The notes beneath the pieces were generated by a model, which did not search any database, was not told where the DNA came from, and saw nothing but the letters and a program-made list of their open reading frames with translations. From Amycolatopsis orientalis DSM 40040 = KCTC 9412 (lineage in GTDB: Bacteria; Actinomycetota; Actinomycetes; Mycobacteriales; Pseudonocardiaceae), in NCBI RefSeq assembly GCF_000478275.1, contig NZ_ASJB01000083.1, forward strand, positions 1 through 64,000: a stretch of 64,000 bases of DNA. Reading direction: 5' to 3'. Position 1 is the first letter of the stretch, and every line of letters begins with the position of its first letter. The position numbers and the translations under genes are program-made. Below are positions 50,910 to 59,794 of this stretch, piece after piece.

Positions 50910-51479
50910 TCATTTCGACTTGGCCCGCAGGTGGGCCCGCTCCCCCTGCTTGCCGAACAGCACCAGCAGCTCCACCGGCCCCGGCCCGGCGCTCCCGAAC
51001 CAGTGCGGCACCCGCGTGTCGAACTCGGCGGCCTCGCCGGGTCCCATCGTGAAGTCACGGTCGCCGAGCACCGCCCGCAACCGTCCACTGAGGACATACA
51101 TCCATTCGTAGCCCTCGTGCGTCCGTTGCACCGGTTCGATGTCCTCGACCGGGATCAGCAGTTTGAACGCCTGCGGCTGCCCCGGCTGCGCGCTCAGTGA
51201 CCAGGCGGTGAACCTGCCGAACTTCTGCGGTTTCATCCGGACCCGCGGATCGGACGGCTCGGGTTCGCCGACCAGTTCGTCGAGCGGGACCTGATGCGCT
51301 TCCGACAACGTCAGCAGCAACTCCAGGGTGGCCTTCCGCGCGCCCGATTCGAGCCGCGAGAGCGTGCTGGCAGAGATCCCCGTCGCCGCCGAAAGAGCGG
51401 AGAGGGTGGTGCCGCGTTCCTTGCGGAGCAGCTTGAGCCTCGGCCCGACCTCGGCGAGTCGCCGTTCGATGTCCTGCAT
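50910..51479 (-). CDS. XRE family regulator with cupin domain
   Basis: A 189-residue regulator: HTH_3 domain (about 8-65, LRKERGTTLSALSAATGISA, STLSRLESGARKATLE) and a C-terminal cupin (about 100-185, YEWMYVLSGRLRAVLGDRDF). Such proteins sense small metabolites. ATG 51479 lies 10 bp from a palindrome TTGCC-N5-GGCAA and 66 bp from the divergent thioredoxin-reductase-like gene, its probable target. Confidence 0.88.
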   Translation of the reverse strand: MQDIERRLAEVGPRLKLLRKERGTTLSALSAATGISASTLSRLESGARKATLELLLTLSEAHQVPLDELVGEPEPSDPRVRMKPQKFGRFTAWSLSAQPGQPQAFKLLIPVEDIEPVQRTHEGYEWMYVLSGRLRAVLGDRDFTMGPGEAAEFDTRVPHWFGSAGPGPVELLVLFGKQGERAHLRAKSK

Positions 51480-51488
51480 GACCCCAGT

Positions 51489-51503
51489 TTGCCAAATCGG
51501 CAA
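51489..51503. promoter_or_regulatory. Palindromic operator TTGCCAAATCGGCAA
   Basis: TTGCC and GGCAA flank AAATC in the divergent XRE-cupin / oxidoreductase promoter, followed by a second half site TTGCC at 51510-51514. This is the expected place for the XRE regulator to bind. The same 14 bases recur at 22227-22240. Confidence 0.5.
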
Positions 51504-51545
51504 TGAACTTTGCCAGATCCCGGCCGGATGCGGATGCTCGGGATC

Positions 51546-52454
51546 ATGAAGAACGAATTCGACGTAGTGATCATCGGTGGTGGCGTCGCGGGTCTCAGCG
51601 CGGCACTGGTCCTGGGCCGGGCGCGGCGGGAGGTCGTCGTGATCGACGCCGGCACCCCGCGCAACACGCCCGCCGCCCACGCGCACGGTTTCCTGACCAG
51701 GGACGGCATTCCACCCAAAGAACTGCTGGCGACAGGCCGCGACGAAGTCCGCGCGTACGGCGTGGAAATCGTCGAGGACGTCGTCCACCGGCTACGGCAC
51801 GACAAGGCGGTGGAGCTGGCGAGCGGCCGGGTGATCAGGGGCCGCCGGATCGTGGTGACCACCGGGCTGGCCGACGAACTGCCGGACGTCCCCGGTGTCG
51901 CGGAGCGATTCGGCACCGACGTGCTGCACTGCCCGTACTGCCACGGCTGGGAAGTGCGTGATCAGCGCTTCGGCGTGCTGGCCACCTCCGAGAAGTCGGT
52001 CCACCAGGCGCTGATCGTGTGGCAGTGGAGCAAGGATCTGACCTTCTTCACGCACACCCGGCAGATCTCGGCCGAGGACAGGGTGAAACTGACCGGGCTC
52101 GGTATCCGGATCGTCGACGGCAAGGTGTCCGAACTCGCCGTCGAGGACGATCGGCTGACCGGCGTCCGGCTCGTCGACGGCGAACTCGTCGAACGCGATG
52201 TCGTCTTCGTCGGCCCGAAGTTCGTCCCGCACGACAGGCTGCTCGCCCAGATCGGCTGCGAACGCACCGAAGACGGCTTCGTCAAGGTGGACGCCCAGGG
52301 ACGCACGAACGTCGACGGCGTCTGGGCGGCCGGGAACGTCGTCGATCCGATGGCGCAGCTCGTCGTCGCGGCCGGCGACGCCTACCGGATGGCGTCGGCG
52401 CTCAACTTCGATCTGGTGCTCGAGGATCAGGGCGCGACGCTGGCGTCCGCGTAG
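51546..52454 (+). CDS. Thioredoxin-reductase-like NAD(P)/FAD oxidoreductase
   Basis: A 302-residue flavoprotein: FAD motif VVIIGGGVAGLSAALVLG, redox CPYC in LHCPYCHGWEVRD (about 123-126), and a C-terminal FAD motif VWAAGNVVDPMAQL. The NADPH-binding region is weak (GVLATSEKSVHQAL lacks a full GxGxxG), as in many such stand-alone proteins that reduce small disulfides rather than thioredoxin. Start at ATG 51546 (MKNEFDVVI). It overlaps the convergent transglycosylase gene by 28 bp. Confidence 0.85.
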   Translation: MKNEFDVVIIGGGVAGLSAALVLGRARREVVVIDAGTPRNTPAAHAHGFLTRDGIPPKELLATGRDEVRAYGVEIVEDVVHRLRHDKAVELASGRVIRGRRIVVTTGLADELPDVPGVAERFGTDVLHCPYCHGWEVRDQRFGVLATSEKSVHQALIVWQWSKDLTFFTHTRQISAEDRVKLTGLGIRIVDGKVSELAVEDDRLTGVRLVDGELVERDVVFVGPKFVPHDRLLAQIGCERTEDGFVKVDAQGRTNVDGVWAAGNVVDPMAQLVVAAGDAYRMASALNFDLVLEDQGATLASA

Positions 52455-53134
52455 GCGTCGGCCGCGCTGAAGACTTCCTGGACGTAAGGGACGGCAGGGT
52501 TGAACACCCGCATCGCCTTCCACCAGCCCACCGGGGTCGCGATGTCGTCGCCGTCGGCGCACAGGTAGCGGGCGGTGGCGAGAGCGGCGTCGTCGAGGTT
52601 CTGGGGATCCGGCCGTTTCCCGTCGCCGGTGGCGCGCATGGAGTGCTTGGCCCAGACATCGGGGGCGAGCGTGATCGGGCCCGGCCTGCCCTGCGCGGTC
52701 TCGACGTGGGAGATCCCGCCGAGGGTCGCCCACGAGAGGTGACAGCCCGGCTTCTGCCGCCGGAGCCACATCTCGGCCCGGCCGTAAGCGGACAGGTCGG
52801 CGACCGGGAGCTTGGTCTTCGCGGCGACCCGTTTCGCCCAGGTCTCGAGTTCGGCCGCGTCGGACACGGTGGGCCGGTCGGGCGGGGCGGCCAGCCCGGC
52901 GCGCGGCGTCGCCACCCCCGGCTGCGGTTTCTGATCGGGAACCGCGAGCGCGGGCTGGGGCGCCGCCGGCGGGGGCGGTTCCTCCCCGCCCGGCCGGTGC
53001 ACGCCGACGGTCATGATCAGCACCACGCCGGTGAGCACGAGCCCACCCGCGAACGCGAGCCTGGGGACGTACGGCGGCAGAGGACGCGCGATGCGCTCCT
53101 CGGTGTCGATGCTCGACTGGGTGGTTTCGGCCAC
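52427..53134 (-). CDS. Lytic-transglycosylase-like exported protein
   Basis: A 235-residue protein: one N-terminal membrane anchor (LAFAGGLVLTGVVLIMTVGV), Pro/Ala linker (about 50-85), then a shortened transglycosylase domain. WATLGGISHVETAQG aligns with SIGRIESNHARGG of the paralogue at 46060, keeping the putative catalytic Glu but altering neighbours. ARYLCADGDDIATPVGWWKA matches the end of the domain. Activity is likely but not certain. Confidence 0.72.
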   Translation of the reverse strand: MAETTQSSIDTEERIARPLPPYVPRLAFAGGLVLTGVVLIMTVGVHRPGGEEPPPPAAPQPALAVPDQKPQPGVATPRAGLAAPPDRPTVSDAAELETWAKRVAAKTKLPVADLSAYGRAEMWLRRQKPGCHLSWATLGGISHVETAQGRPGPITLAPDVWAKHSMRATGDGKRPDPQNLDDAALATARYLCADGDDIATPVGWWKAMRVFNPAVPYVQEVFSAADAYADASVAP

Positions 53135-53351
53135 CCGGTCAGGTTACTTCGCGCCACTCCTGGGCGATGACCCATTCGGTCTACGAAGCCAACTGATGGT
53201 TAAACGTATCGCCGGCCGGTCGTCGGCGGCCGATTCGTTATGCGATCGCCCTAGGTCGCGCTGACCTGGGGATGCTTGCGACGACCGCGTCCGATCAAGA
53301 CCTCATCAAGCGTTTCGTCCGCTTTCAGACCACGTCACTCCCCCTGGACTT

Positions 53352-53370
53352 TCAGGGAAGCCTTACCTAA
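53352..53370 (+). promoter_or_regulatory. Iron box (IdeR/DmdR-type) upstream of efeUOB
   Basis: The 19 bp TCAGGGAAGCCTTACCTAA match the actinobacterial iron-box consensus TTAGGTTAGCCTAACCTAA at 15 of 19 positions, 42 bp before efeU. Iron-loaded IdeR/DmdR would repress the operon here. The rest of the 277-bp gap shows no gene. Confidence 0.65.
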
Positions 53371-53411
53371 AACCAGGAGGTTCAGTCAGGACTACGACCA
53401 GGGAGAACGAC

Positions 53412-54254
53412 GTGTGGTTCGCGAGTGCGCTCATCGGCCTGCGTGAAGGTCTGGAAGCCGCCCTCGTCGTCAGCATCCTCGTCGCGTTCCTGGTCAAGAC
53501 CGACCGGCGGCACGCGCTGCGCTGGGTGTGGCTCGGCGTCGGCGTGGCGGTCGTGCTGTCGGTCGGGGTCGGCGCGATCCTCACCTACTCCACCGCGCAG
53601 CTGTCCTTCGAACAGCAGGAACTGCTCGGCGGCACGCTGTCGATCGTCGCGGTCGGGTTCGTGACGGCGATGATCTTCTGGATGCGCAAGGCGTCGAGGA
53701 CGATCGCCGCCGAACTGCGCGGAAAGCTGGACGAAGCGCTCGACGTCGGCCCGCTCGCGGTCCTCGTCCTGTCGTTCTTCGCCGTCGGGCGTGAAGGCCT
53801 GGAGACGGCGGTGTTCTTCTACTCCACGGTGCAGACCGCCCAGGGCGGGACGACCGAACCGCTGATCGGCTTCACCGCGGGCATCCTGGCCGCGATCGTG
53901 CTGGCGTACCTGATCTACCGCGGCGCCGTCCGCTTCGACCTCGGCAAGTTCTTCACCGTCACCGGTGTCCTGCTGGTGTTCGTCGCTGCGGGCGTCCTCG
54001 GCTACGGCCTGCACGACCTGCAGGAGGCTGCGTTCCTCCCCGGTTTGACCACGCTCGCGTTCGACGCGTCGGCCGTCATGCCGGAGACCAGCTGGTACGG
54101 CGCGCTGCTCAAGGGGATCTTCAACTATTCGCAGCAGACGACGGTCCTGCAGGCCGTCGCGTGGCTCGCGTACGTGGCCATCGTCCTGCCGCTGTTCCTC
54201 AAGCCCAAGAAGAAGACCGTGGCGACTCCCGTCGCGGCCGCAGTTAAGGAGTGA
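53412..54254 (+). CDS. efeU: FTR1-type iron permease EfeU
   Basis: A 280-residue membrane permease importing ferric ion. Seven hydrophobic segments and both REGLE motifs (LREGLEAALVVS near residue 12 and GREGLETAVFF near 130), which bind iron in FTR1. GTG start with GGGAG upstream. First gene of the ferrous-iron/heme uptake operon; EfeO follows 4 bp later. Confidence 0.92.
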   Translation: MWFASALIGLREGLEAALVVSILVAFLVKTDRRHALRWVWLGVGVAVVLSVGVGAILTYSTAQLSFEQQELLGGTLSIVAVGFVTAMIFWMRKASRTIAAELRGKLDEALDVGPLAVLVLSFFAVGREGLETAVFFYSTVQTAQGGTTEPLIGFTAGILAAIVLAYLIYRGAVRFDLGKFFTVTGVLLVFVAAGVLGYGLHDLQEAAFLPGLTTLAFDASAVMPETSWYGALLKGIFNYSQQTTVLQAVAWLAYVAIVLPLFLKPKKKTVATPVAAAVKE

Positions 54255-54258
54255 CCCC

Positions 54259-55398
54259 GTGTCCTTGCCTCATCGGATCCCGCTCGCCGTGCTCGCCGGT
54301 GCCGGTGCCTTGGTGCTCACCGCCTGCGGTGGCGGCGAGGGCACGCCCGCGGCCACCGCGGGCGGCCCGATCAAGGTCGAAGCCTCGGACAGCGCCTGCG
54401 CCGTCTCGGTGAACACCGCGAACGCGGGCAACGTGACCTTCGAGATCACCAACAAGGGCAGCAAGGTCACCGAGTTCTATCTCTACGCCGAGGGCGACCG
54501 GATCATGGGCGAGGTCGAGAACATCGCGCCCGGGCTGAACCGGCGTCTGATCGTCGAGGTCGCCGAGGCGGGCAAGTACCAGACCGCGTGCAAGCCGGGG
54601 ATGACCGGCAACGGCATCCGGGGCGATTTCACCGTCACCGGCGGAGCGGCGAAGCAGGCGGACCCGAACTCGCAGAAGGCGCAGGCGGTCAAGAGCTACG
54701 CGGAGTACGTCGCGAACAACACCAAGGCGCTCGACGAGGAGACGGTCAAGTTCGTCGCCCTCGTGAAGGCGGGCAAGGTCGACGAGGCGAAGGCCGCGTA
54801 CGCCCGCACTCGCGTCTACTTCGAACGGGTCGAGCCGGTCGCCGAGAAGTTCGGTGACCTGGACCCGAAGATCGACGCACGCGAGGCCGACCTCGAACCG
54901 GGCCAGAAGTTCACCGGCTTCCACCGGCTGGAGAAGGACCTGTGGGTGACCGGGCTCCAGCCGGACACCAACCAGATCGCGGACCAGTTGCTCGCCGACG
55001 TCAAGGAACTGGTCACCAAGTCGGCGTCGATCGAACTGAACGCGCTCGACCTGGCCAACGGCGCCAAGGAACTGCTCGACGAGATCGCCACCGGCAAGAT
55101 CACCGGCGAGGAAGAGGCGTTCTCGCACACCGACCTCTCGGACTTCCAGGGCAACCTCGACGGTTCGAAGGCCGCGATCAACTCCCTGCGCCCGCTGCTG
55201 CAGGCCAAGGACCCGGCCCTGGTGTCCACTTTGGACAAGGAGTTCGGCAACGTGCAGGCGCTGCTGGACAAGCAGCGCGAAGGTGACGGCTTCAAGCTGT
55301 ACACCGCGCTGAGCCAGGATCGGATCAAGGAGTTCGCCTCGGCCGTCGACGCGCTGAGCGAACCGCTGAGCAAGGTCGCGGAGGTGGCCGCGCAATGA
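54259..55398 (+). CDS. efeO: Iron uptake lipoprotein EfeO (cupredoxin plus M75 domain)
   Basis: A 379-residue lipoprotein (lipobox LVLTACGGG). N-terminal cupredoxin-like domain (about 40-130) and C-terminal imelysin/M75 domain (about 150-379) with the HxxE motif in GFHRLEKDLW. It delivers iron to EfeU outside the membrane. ATGA overlap with efeB. Confidence 0.92.
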   Translation: MSLPHRIPLAVLAGAGALVLTACGGGEGTPAATAGGPIKVEASDSACAVSVNTANAGNVTFEITNKGSKVTEFYLYAEGDRIMGEVENIAPGLNRRLIVEVAEAGKYQTACKPGMTGNGIRGDFTVTGGAAKQADPNSQKAQAVKSYAEYVANNTKALDEETVKFVALVKAGKVDEAKAAYARTRVYFERVEPVAEKFGDLDPKIDAREADLEPGQKFTGFHRLEKDLWVTGLQPDTNQIADQLLADVKELVTKSASIELNALDLANGAKELLDEIATGKITGEEEAFSHTDLSDFQGNLDGSKAAINSLRPLLQAKDPALVSTLDKEFGNVQALLDKQREGDGFKLYTALSQDRIKEFASAVDALSEPLSKVAEVAAQ

Positions 55399-56660
55399 CG
55401 GATACGGAGCACACCCGGGTCTCCCGCCGGAAACTGTTCGGCATGGCGGGAGCGGGTGCCGCTCTCGTCGGTACCGGCGCGGCGGCGGGGATCGGCGCCA
55501 AAAGCCTCGTCGGCGGCGACAGCCCGGCGCAGGCCGCGCAGAGCGTGGTCGAGTTCCACGGCGAGCATCAGGCCGGGATCGTCACGCCGGTGCAGGAGAA
55601 CCTGCATTTCGTCGCGCTGGATGTGACGACGAAGGACCGCGAAAAGCTGGTCAAGCTGCTGCGGACGTGGACGGACGCGGCCCGGCGGATGACCGCGGGC
55701 CAAGAGGTCGGAACCGGGGGCGCCGTCGGTGGCGCCCCCGCCGCCCCGCCGAGCGACACCGGCGAGGCGCTCGATCTGGCGGCGTCGTCGCTGACGCTGA
55801 CGATCGGCTTCGGCCCCTCGCTGTTCGACGACCGGTTCGGGCTGGCCCCGAAACGGCCGGCCGCGCTGATCGACCTGCCGCTTTTCCCGCAGGACAAACT
55901 CGATCCCGCCCGCAGTGGCGGCGATATCTGCATCCAGGCGTGCGCGGACGATCCGCAGGTCGCGGTGCACGCGATCCGGAACCTGGTGCGGCTGGGCTTC
56001 GGCGTCACCGCGGTGCGCTGGTCGCAGCTCGGGTTCGGCCGCAGTTCGTCGACGTCGCGGGCGCAGTCCACGCCGAGGAATCTGTTCGGGTTCAAGGACG
56101 GGACACGCAACATCAAGGCCGAGGAGACCGACGTCCTGCGCGACCAGGTGTGGGCGACGGCCGAAGACGGGCAGCCGTGGATGGCGGGCGGGTCGTACCT
56201 CGTGGCCAGGCGGATCCGGATGCACATCGAGACCTGGGACCGGGAATCGTTGAAGGGCCAGGAAGGGATCGTCGGCCGGTCGAAGGGCGCGGGCGCGCCA
56301 CTGGGCCAGGCCGCCGAATTCGACGCCCCCGATTTCCAGGTCGGCGGCGCGGGCGGCGAAAAGCTGATCCCGGAGGACTCGCACGTCCGGCTGGCCTCGC
56401 ACGAGAACCTGAACGGGGTGCGGATCCTGCGCCGCGGCTACAACTTCGTCGACGGTTCCGACGGCGTCGGGCATCTCGAAGCGGGATTGTTCTTCCTCGC
56501 CTTCAACCGGGACACGCGCAAGCAGTTCGTGCCGATGCAGCAGGCGTTGTCCTCGAAGGACGCGATGATGGAGTACCTGCAGCACACCGGATCCGCCCAT
56601 TTCGCCGTGCCGCCGGGCGTGCGCGAAGGAGGTTTCTGGGGCGAGGGCCTGTTCGCTTGA
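55395..56660 (+). CDS. efeB: Deferrochelatase / DyP-type peroxidase EfeB
   Basis: A 421-residue heme peroxidase. Tat signal (SRRKLFGMAGAGAALVG), DyP motif GXXDG as GFKDGTRN, and downstream His ligand region. It extracts iron from heme or oxidises ferrous iron outside the cell. Overlaps efeO by 4 bp, completing efeUOB. Confidence 0.93.
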   Translation: MTDTEHTRVSRRKLFGMAGAGAALVGTGAAAGIGAKSLVGGDSPAQAAQSVVEFHGEHQAGIVTPVQENLHFVALDVTTKDREKLVKLLRTWTDAARRMTAGQEVGTGGAVGGAPAAPPSDTGEALDLAASSLTLTIGFGPSLFDDRFGLAPKRPAALIDLPLFPQDKLDPARSGGDICIQACADDPQVAVHAIRNLVRLGFGVTAVRWSQLGFGRSSSTSRAQSTPRNLFGFKDGTRNIKAEETDVLRDQVWATAEDGQPWMAGGSYLVARRIRMHIETWDRESLKGQEGIVGRSKGAGAPLGQAAEFDAPDFQVGGAGGEKLIPEDSHVRLASHENLNGVRILRRGYNFVDGSDGVGHLEAGLFFLAFNRDTRKQFVPMQQALSSKDAMMEYLQHTGSAHFAVPPGVREGGFWGEGLFA

Positions 56661-56694
56661 CCTCCAGTTAAGTAGAGGTCGCAGACTGGGTTTC

Positions 56695-57105
56695 ATGTTC
56701 AGTGAAGCGGAACTCGACTTCCTCGCCACCCAGGCACTCGGACGGCTCGCGACGGCACAGCCGAACGGGACTCTGCAGGTCAGCCCGGTCGGCTATGCCT
56801 ACAACCCGGAAACCCGGACGATCGACATCACCGGCTACGAACTGGCGAAGAGCAAGAAGTTCCGGAACGTGGCCGCCAACGGGCAGGCCGCGTTCGTGGT
56901 GGACGACATGCCTTCCCAGGACCCGCCGAGGATCCGCTGTCTCGAGATCCGGGGTCGCGCCGAGGCGCTGACCGGCGCCGGCACCGCCGACGGCCATTTC
57001 GACGGCGCGGTGATCCGGATCCACCCGTCGCGGATCATCAGCCTCGGCGTCGACGATCCGGACCACGACCCGCTCGACCTCGTTCCGCACAACCGGAACG
57101 TCTGA
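56695..57105 (+). CDS. PPOX-class F420-dependent oxidoreductase
   Basis: A 136-residue split-barrel flavin/deazaflavin enzyme (LATQALGRLATAQPNGTLQV, FRNVAANGQAAFVVDDMP, RCLEIRGRAEAL). F420 or FMN use is expected from the family. 34 bp after efeB; whether it is in that operon is unclear. Confidence 0.83.
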   Translation: MFSEAELDFLATQALGRLATAQPNGTLQVSPVGYAYNPETRTIDITGYELAKSKKFRNVAANGQAAFVVDDMPSQDPPRIRCLEIRGRAEALTGAGTADGHFDGAVIRIHPSRIISLGVDDPDHDPLDLVPHNRNV

Positions 57106-57119
57106 CGGAGACGCACGGT

Positions 57120-57467
57120 TCAGGCGTGAGCGGAGGCTTCGAGGAGGTCACCTAGAGCGGAGCGGGCTTGGGTGAGGTCCGCTATGCGGGCGTCCAGCTC
57201 GGCGTACTGGGTTTTGAGGTGGCCGAGAACGCAGGCCTGGAGTCCGGTGCCGTCACCGGCGAAACAGGGCATGAGTTCGTGGATGACCTTGGTCGGGAGC
57301 CCGGCGGCGAGCAGGGTGCGGATGCGCGCGACGGCGGCGGGGGCTTCGGCGTCGTAATGACGATGGCCGCCTTCGCTGCGTCGCGAGGTGAGCAGGCCCT
57401 GGGCCTCGTAGTAGCGAAGAAGGCGTACGGCCACGCCTGTTTCGCGGGACAGCTCCCCGATCTTCAT
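57120..57467 (-). CDS. MerR family regulator (paralogue of 2621-3034)
   Basis: A 115-residue MerR protein: MKIGELSRETGVAVRLLRYY winged helix and LMPCFAGDGTGLQACVL, corresponding to LLPCVSGDDTH of the other copy. The Cys residues could sense electrophiles. ATG 57467 is divergent from the monooxygenase-like gene with the operator between them. Start within GAGGTGGGTCAC. Confidence 0.88.
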   Translation of the reverse strand: MKIGELSRETGVAVRLLRYYEAQGLLTSRRSEGGHRHYDAEAPAAVARIRTLLAAGLPTKVIHELMPCFAGDGTGLQACVLGHLKTQYAELDARIADLTQARSALGDLLEASAHA

Positions 57468-57492
57468 GTGACCCACCTCATGGGGCAGCGAC

Positions 57493-57524
57493 TTGAACCT
57501 GACACTGGTGTCACATTCTACCGT
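57493..57524 (+). promoter_or_regulatory. MerR-type promoter/operator of the monooxygenase-like gene
   Basis: TTGAAC (57493-57498), 20-bp spacer, TACCGT (57519-57524), seven bases from ATG 57532. The spacer contains the perfect palindrome TGACACTGGTGTCA (57500-57513), differing at two symmetrical positions from that at 2572-2585. Confidence 0.65.
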
Positions 57525-57531
57525 TGATCGC

Positions 57532-57873
57532 ATGACGACGACTTCGACCGCACCGGTTTCGCTCTACGGTTTCCTGACCCCGAAGCCCGCACACGCCGAC
57601 GAGCTGAGGAAGCTCCTGATGGACCTCGTCGAGCCGTCCCGGGGACACGAGGGCAGCCTTCAGTACCACCTCCACGAGCAGGAAGACGGCCGGTTCTTCC
57701 TCTACGAGGTATGGCGTTCGCAGGAGGACCTCGACCGGCACAACGCGACCCCACTGCTGCGAGCCTTCATGGACGAACTGCCTCAGCACCTCGACGGAGC
57801 GCCCGAGGCCTACTTCGGCACGATGAGGAGTTCTTATCCGGACGGTCAGCGCCGGGCGCCGAAGACCGCGTAG
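57532..57873 (+). CDS. Antibiotic biosynthesis monooxygenase (ABM) domain protein
   Basis: A 113-residue ferredoxin-fold dimeric ABM protein (HADELRKLLMDLVEPSRGHE, QYHLHEQEDGRFFLYEVWRS). Cofactor-free quinol/heme-like oxidation is usual for the family; here, under a MerR, a quinone-detoxifying role is plausible. ATG 57532 fits a leaderless mRNA. It overlaps the convergent membrane protein by 28 bp. Confidence 0.85.
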   Translation: MTTTSTAPVSLYGFLTPKPAHADELRKLLMDLVEPSRGHEGSLQYHLHEQEDGRFFLYEVWRSQEDLDRHNATPLLRAFMDELPQHLDGAPEAYFGTMRSSYPDGQRRAPKTA

Positions 57874-58421
57874 GTCCCGAACCCCGCCACGGCGAACACC
57901 GCGGCCGTCCACGTGGCGGCCGTGACCCCGGCGGGCTGGAAGAGCCAGGCCGCCGCTCGGCCCACGACGTCCGAATCCGCCGACCCGCCCGCCAGGACCG
58001 CGAACGCGATCATGAACCCGAGCAACGGCAACGTCCACCCGAAGGCCCCGCCGAACAGCACCGCGGCGATCCCGGCGAGCCCGAGCAGTCCGGCCGCGTT
58101 CCGCACGACGACCTCCACCGGCACCTGTTCCGTCTCCCACCACCGGGGCAGCAGCACGGCGACGACGCCGAGGCCGCCGATCAGGAGGAGATGCAGGCCG
58201 CGGCGGGGAATCCACCGGATCGCGGCGGTCCGGTCGAGGTCGGCGTCCTGTCCGCTCAACCCGGTGGCCGTCACCGCGATCGCCGCCGTGAGCGCCAGGG
58301 AAACCGGCACCTCCGACCAGAAGTCGTGCGCCAGGAACCAGATCACGGCCATGGTCACCACCAGCGCCGCGAGCGACGCGGGAAGGGCCCGCGACCGCGC
58401 GTACAGCACCGCCCACCTCAT
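57846..58421 (-). CDS. Multi-pass membrane protein, last gene of ECF-ABC operon
   Basis: A 191-residue hydrophobic protein with about six membrane helices and no recognised motif. It overlaps the permease-like gene by ATGA, so it likely forms part of the same ABC system as an extra membrane subunit. Confidence 0.68.
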   Translation of the reverse strand: MRWAVLYARSRALPASLAALVVTMAVIWFLAHDFWSEVPVSLALTAAIAVTATGLSGQDADLDRTAAIRWIPRRGLHLLLIGGLGVVAVLLPRWWETEQVPVEVVVRNAAGLLGLAGIAAVLFGGAFGWTLPLLGFMIAFAVLAGGSADSDVVGRAAAWLFQPAGVTAATWTAAVFAVAGFGTYAVFGARR

Positions 58422-59794
58422 CGGGTGCCCCGGCCGACGAGGATGTCGAGCTGGTTGCCCTGGCAGGTCAGGCCCGCCTGTCGTTGCGCGATGATCCGCG
58501 TGCGCCGCACGTCGGGCGGCAACGCCTGGAAGGTGTCCCTGTCCCGGAGGATCTCGTTCTTCTTGTCCTCACTCAGCCAAGAACCCTCGAGCATCTTCCA
58601 CTCACCGAGGAACCAGCTCGACGTGATCGACCGCGCGGTGAGTTCGTCCAAAAAGGACCTGTCGCCACCGTGGAGGGTGTAACAGGTCGGTGTCCCGGCA
58701 CCGGCGACCAGCACCCGCGTCAGGTCTCCCGACTTCATGAGCGAACGGACGGACCAATCCAGCAGGTCGACGTAGACGGTGTCGGCGGCACGGGGCGGCA
58801 CCTCGTCGAAGTCCACCCGCCGGTCCAGTGCCGTGACCTTGACCGGTGCGTCCGGAAGTGTTCCCAGTAGCCGCAACGCTTCCTTACCGGGCCCGGCGAT
58901 ACCGGGAAGGTCGGCCTCCAGCATGCGGGGGACGCAGACCGGGCCGTCACAGACCATCGCCGTCGCGCGCGGGTCGACGACCTTGGCCTCGGCCATGGTC
59001 GCGGGCAGAACGGGCACGGCGATCGCCGCCGCCACCAGCGCGGGGACGACGGCGAGCCCCTTCGCCCGCCTGGTGCGGGCCGCCAGCAGGAGGAATCCGG
59101 TCACGGCCAGCCCGGCGAACCAGACCGCCTGCCCGAGATCCATCCGGCCCGAGGTCGTCCTGAACGGATCATTGATGACGTCCATCGCGGGCGAGAGCAA
59201 GGAGACGCGTGACGGGACGGCTCCGACGAGCACGCTGCCCTCCGAACCGGCGATCTGGAACAGGATCACGGTGACGAAGGCGGCGATGGCCACCGCGGGC
59301 GCGGTCAGCGGATGCGGCAGCAACCGGCCGATCCCCAGTCCGATCCAGGCACCCGCGAGTATCGCGAGCACGCCGACCAGGACGATCGACAGCCAGCCGA
59401 AGGTGAAGAACCCGCCTTTGAAAGGGACCTGAACGGCACCGACGGCGAAGACGAACAGGTAGCCCAGCGCCAGTAGACCACCCAGCGCGGCGGCGAGTTT
59501 CGCGGCCCGGTGCCAGCCCGGACGCGGCATCGTGGCCAGGAGTTCGATCATGCCGGACCGGCTGTCGCGCATGCCCTGGATGGCACCGGCACCGATCGCG
59601 ATCGGCCATAGGAACACCAGCAGGAACCGGGTCCACTCCGCGGTGTGCGTCCACTGCTCGTCCCAGGCGAGCGGCGCCCTCGTCCACGGACCGCTGAACG
59701 AATAGAGGAAGCCGAACGCGACGACCAGGATCGCGAGCGTGGCCCAAGGGGCGATGGAGCGGCGGAGTTCGATCCGCAGGACGCGCGTGCTCAC
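58418..59794 (-). CDS. ABC-2-like permease with large outer domain
   Basis: A 458-residue membrane protein. The first six helices (about 15-270) resemble ABC-2 permeases (ILVVAFGFLYSFSGPW; GLLALGYLFVFAVGAV). The C-terminal about 180 residues are a soluble domain with Cys residues (VCDGPVCVPRM, TCYTLHGG), probably extracytoplasmic. GTG start overlaps the ATPase stop. Exports or protects against an unknown compound. Confidence 0.75.
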   Translation of the reverse strand: MSTRVLRIELRRSIAPWATLAILVVAFGFLYSFSGPWTRAPLAWDEQWTHTAEWTRFLLVFLWPIAIGAGAIQGMRDSRSGMIELLATMPRPGWHRAAKLAAALGGLLALGYLFVFAVGAVQVPFKGGFFTFGWLSIVLVGVLAILAGAWIGLGIGRLLPHPLTAPAVAIAAFVTVILFQIAGSEGSVLVGAVPSRVSLLSPAMDVINDPFRTTSGRMDLGQAVWFAGLAVTGFLLLAARTRRAKGLAVVPALVAAAIAVPVLPATMAEAKVVDPRATAMVCDGPVCVPRMLEADLPGIAGPGKEALRLLGTLPDAPVKVTALDRRVDFDEVPPRAADTVYVDLLDWSVRSLMKSGDLTRVLVAGAGTPTCYTLHGGDRSFLDELTARSITSSWFLGEWKMLEGSWLSEDKKNEILRDRDTFQALPPDVRRTRIIAQRQAGLTCQGNQLDILVGRGTR

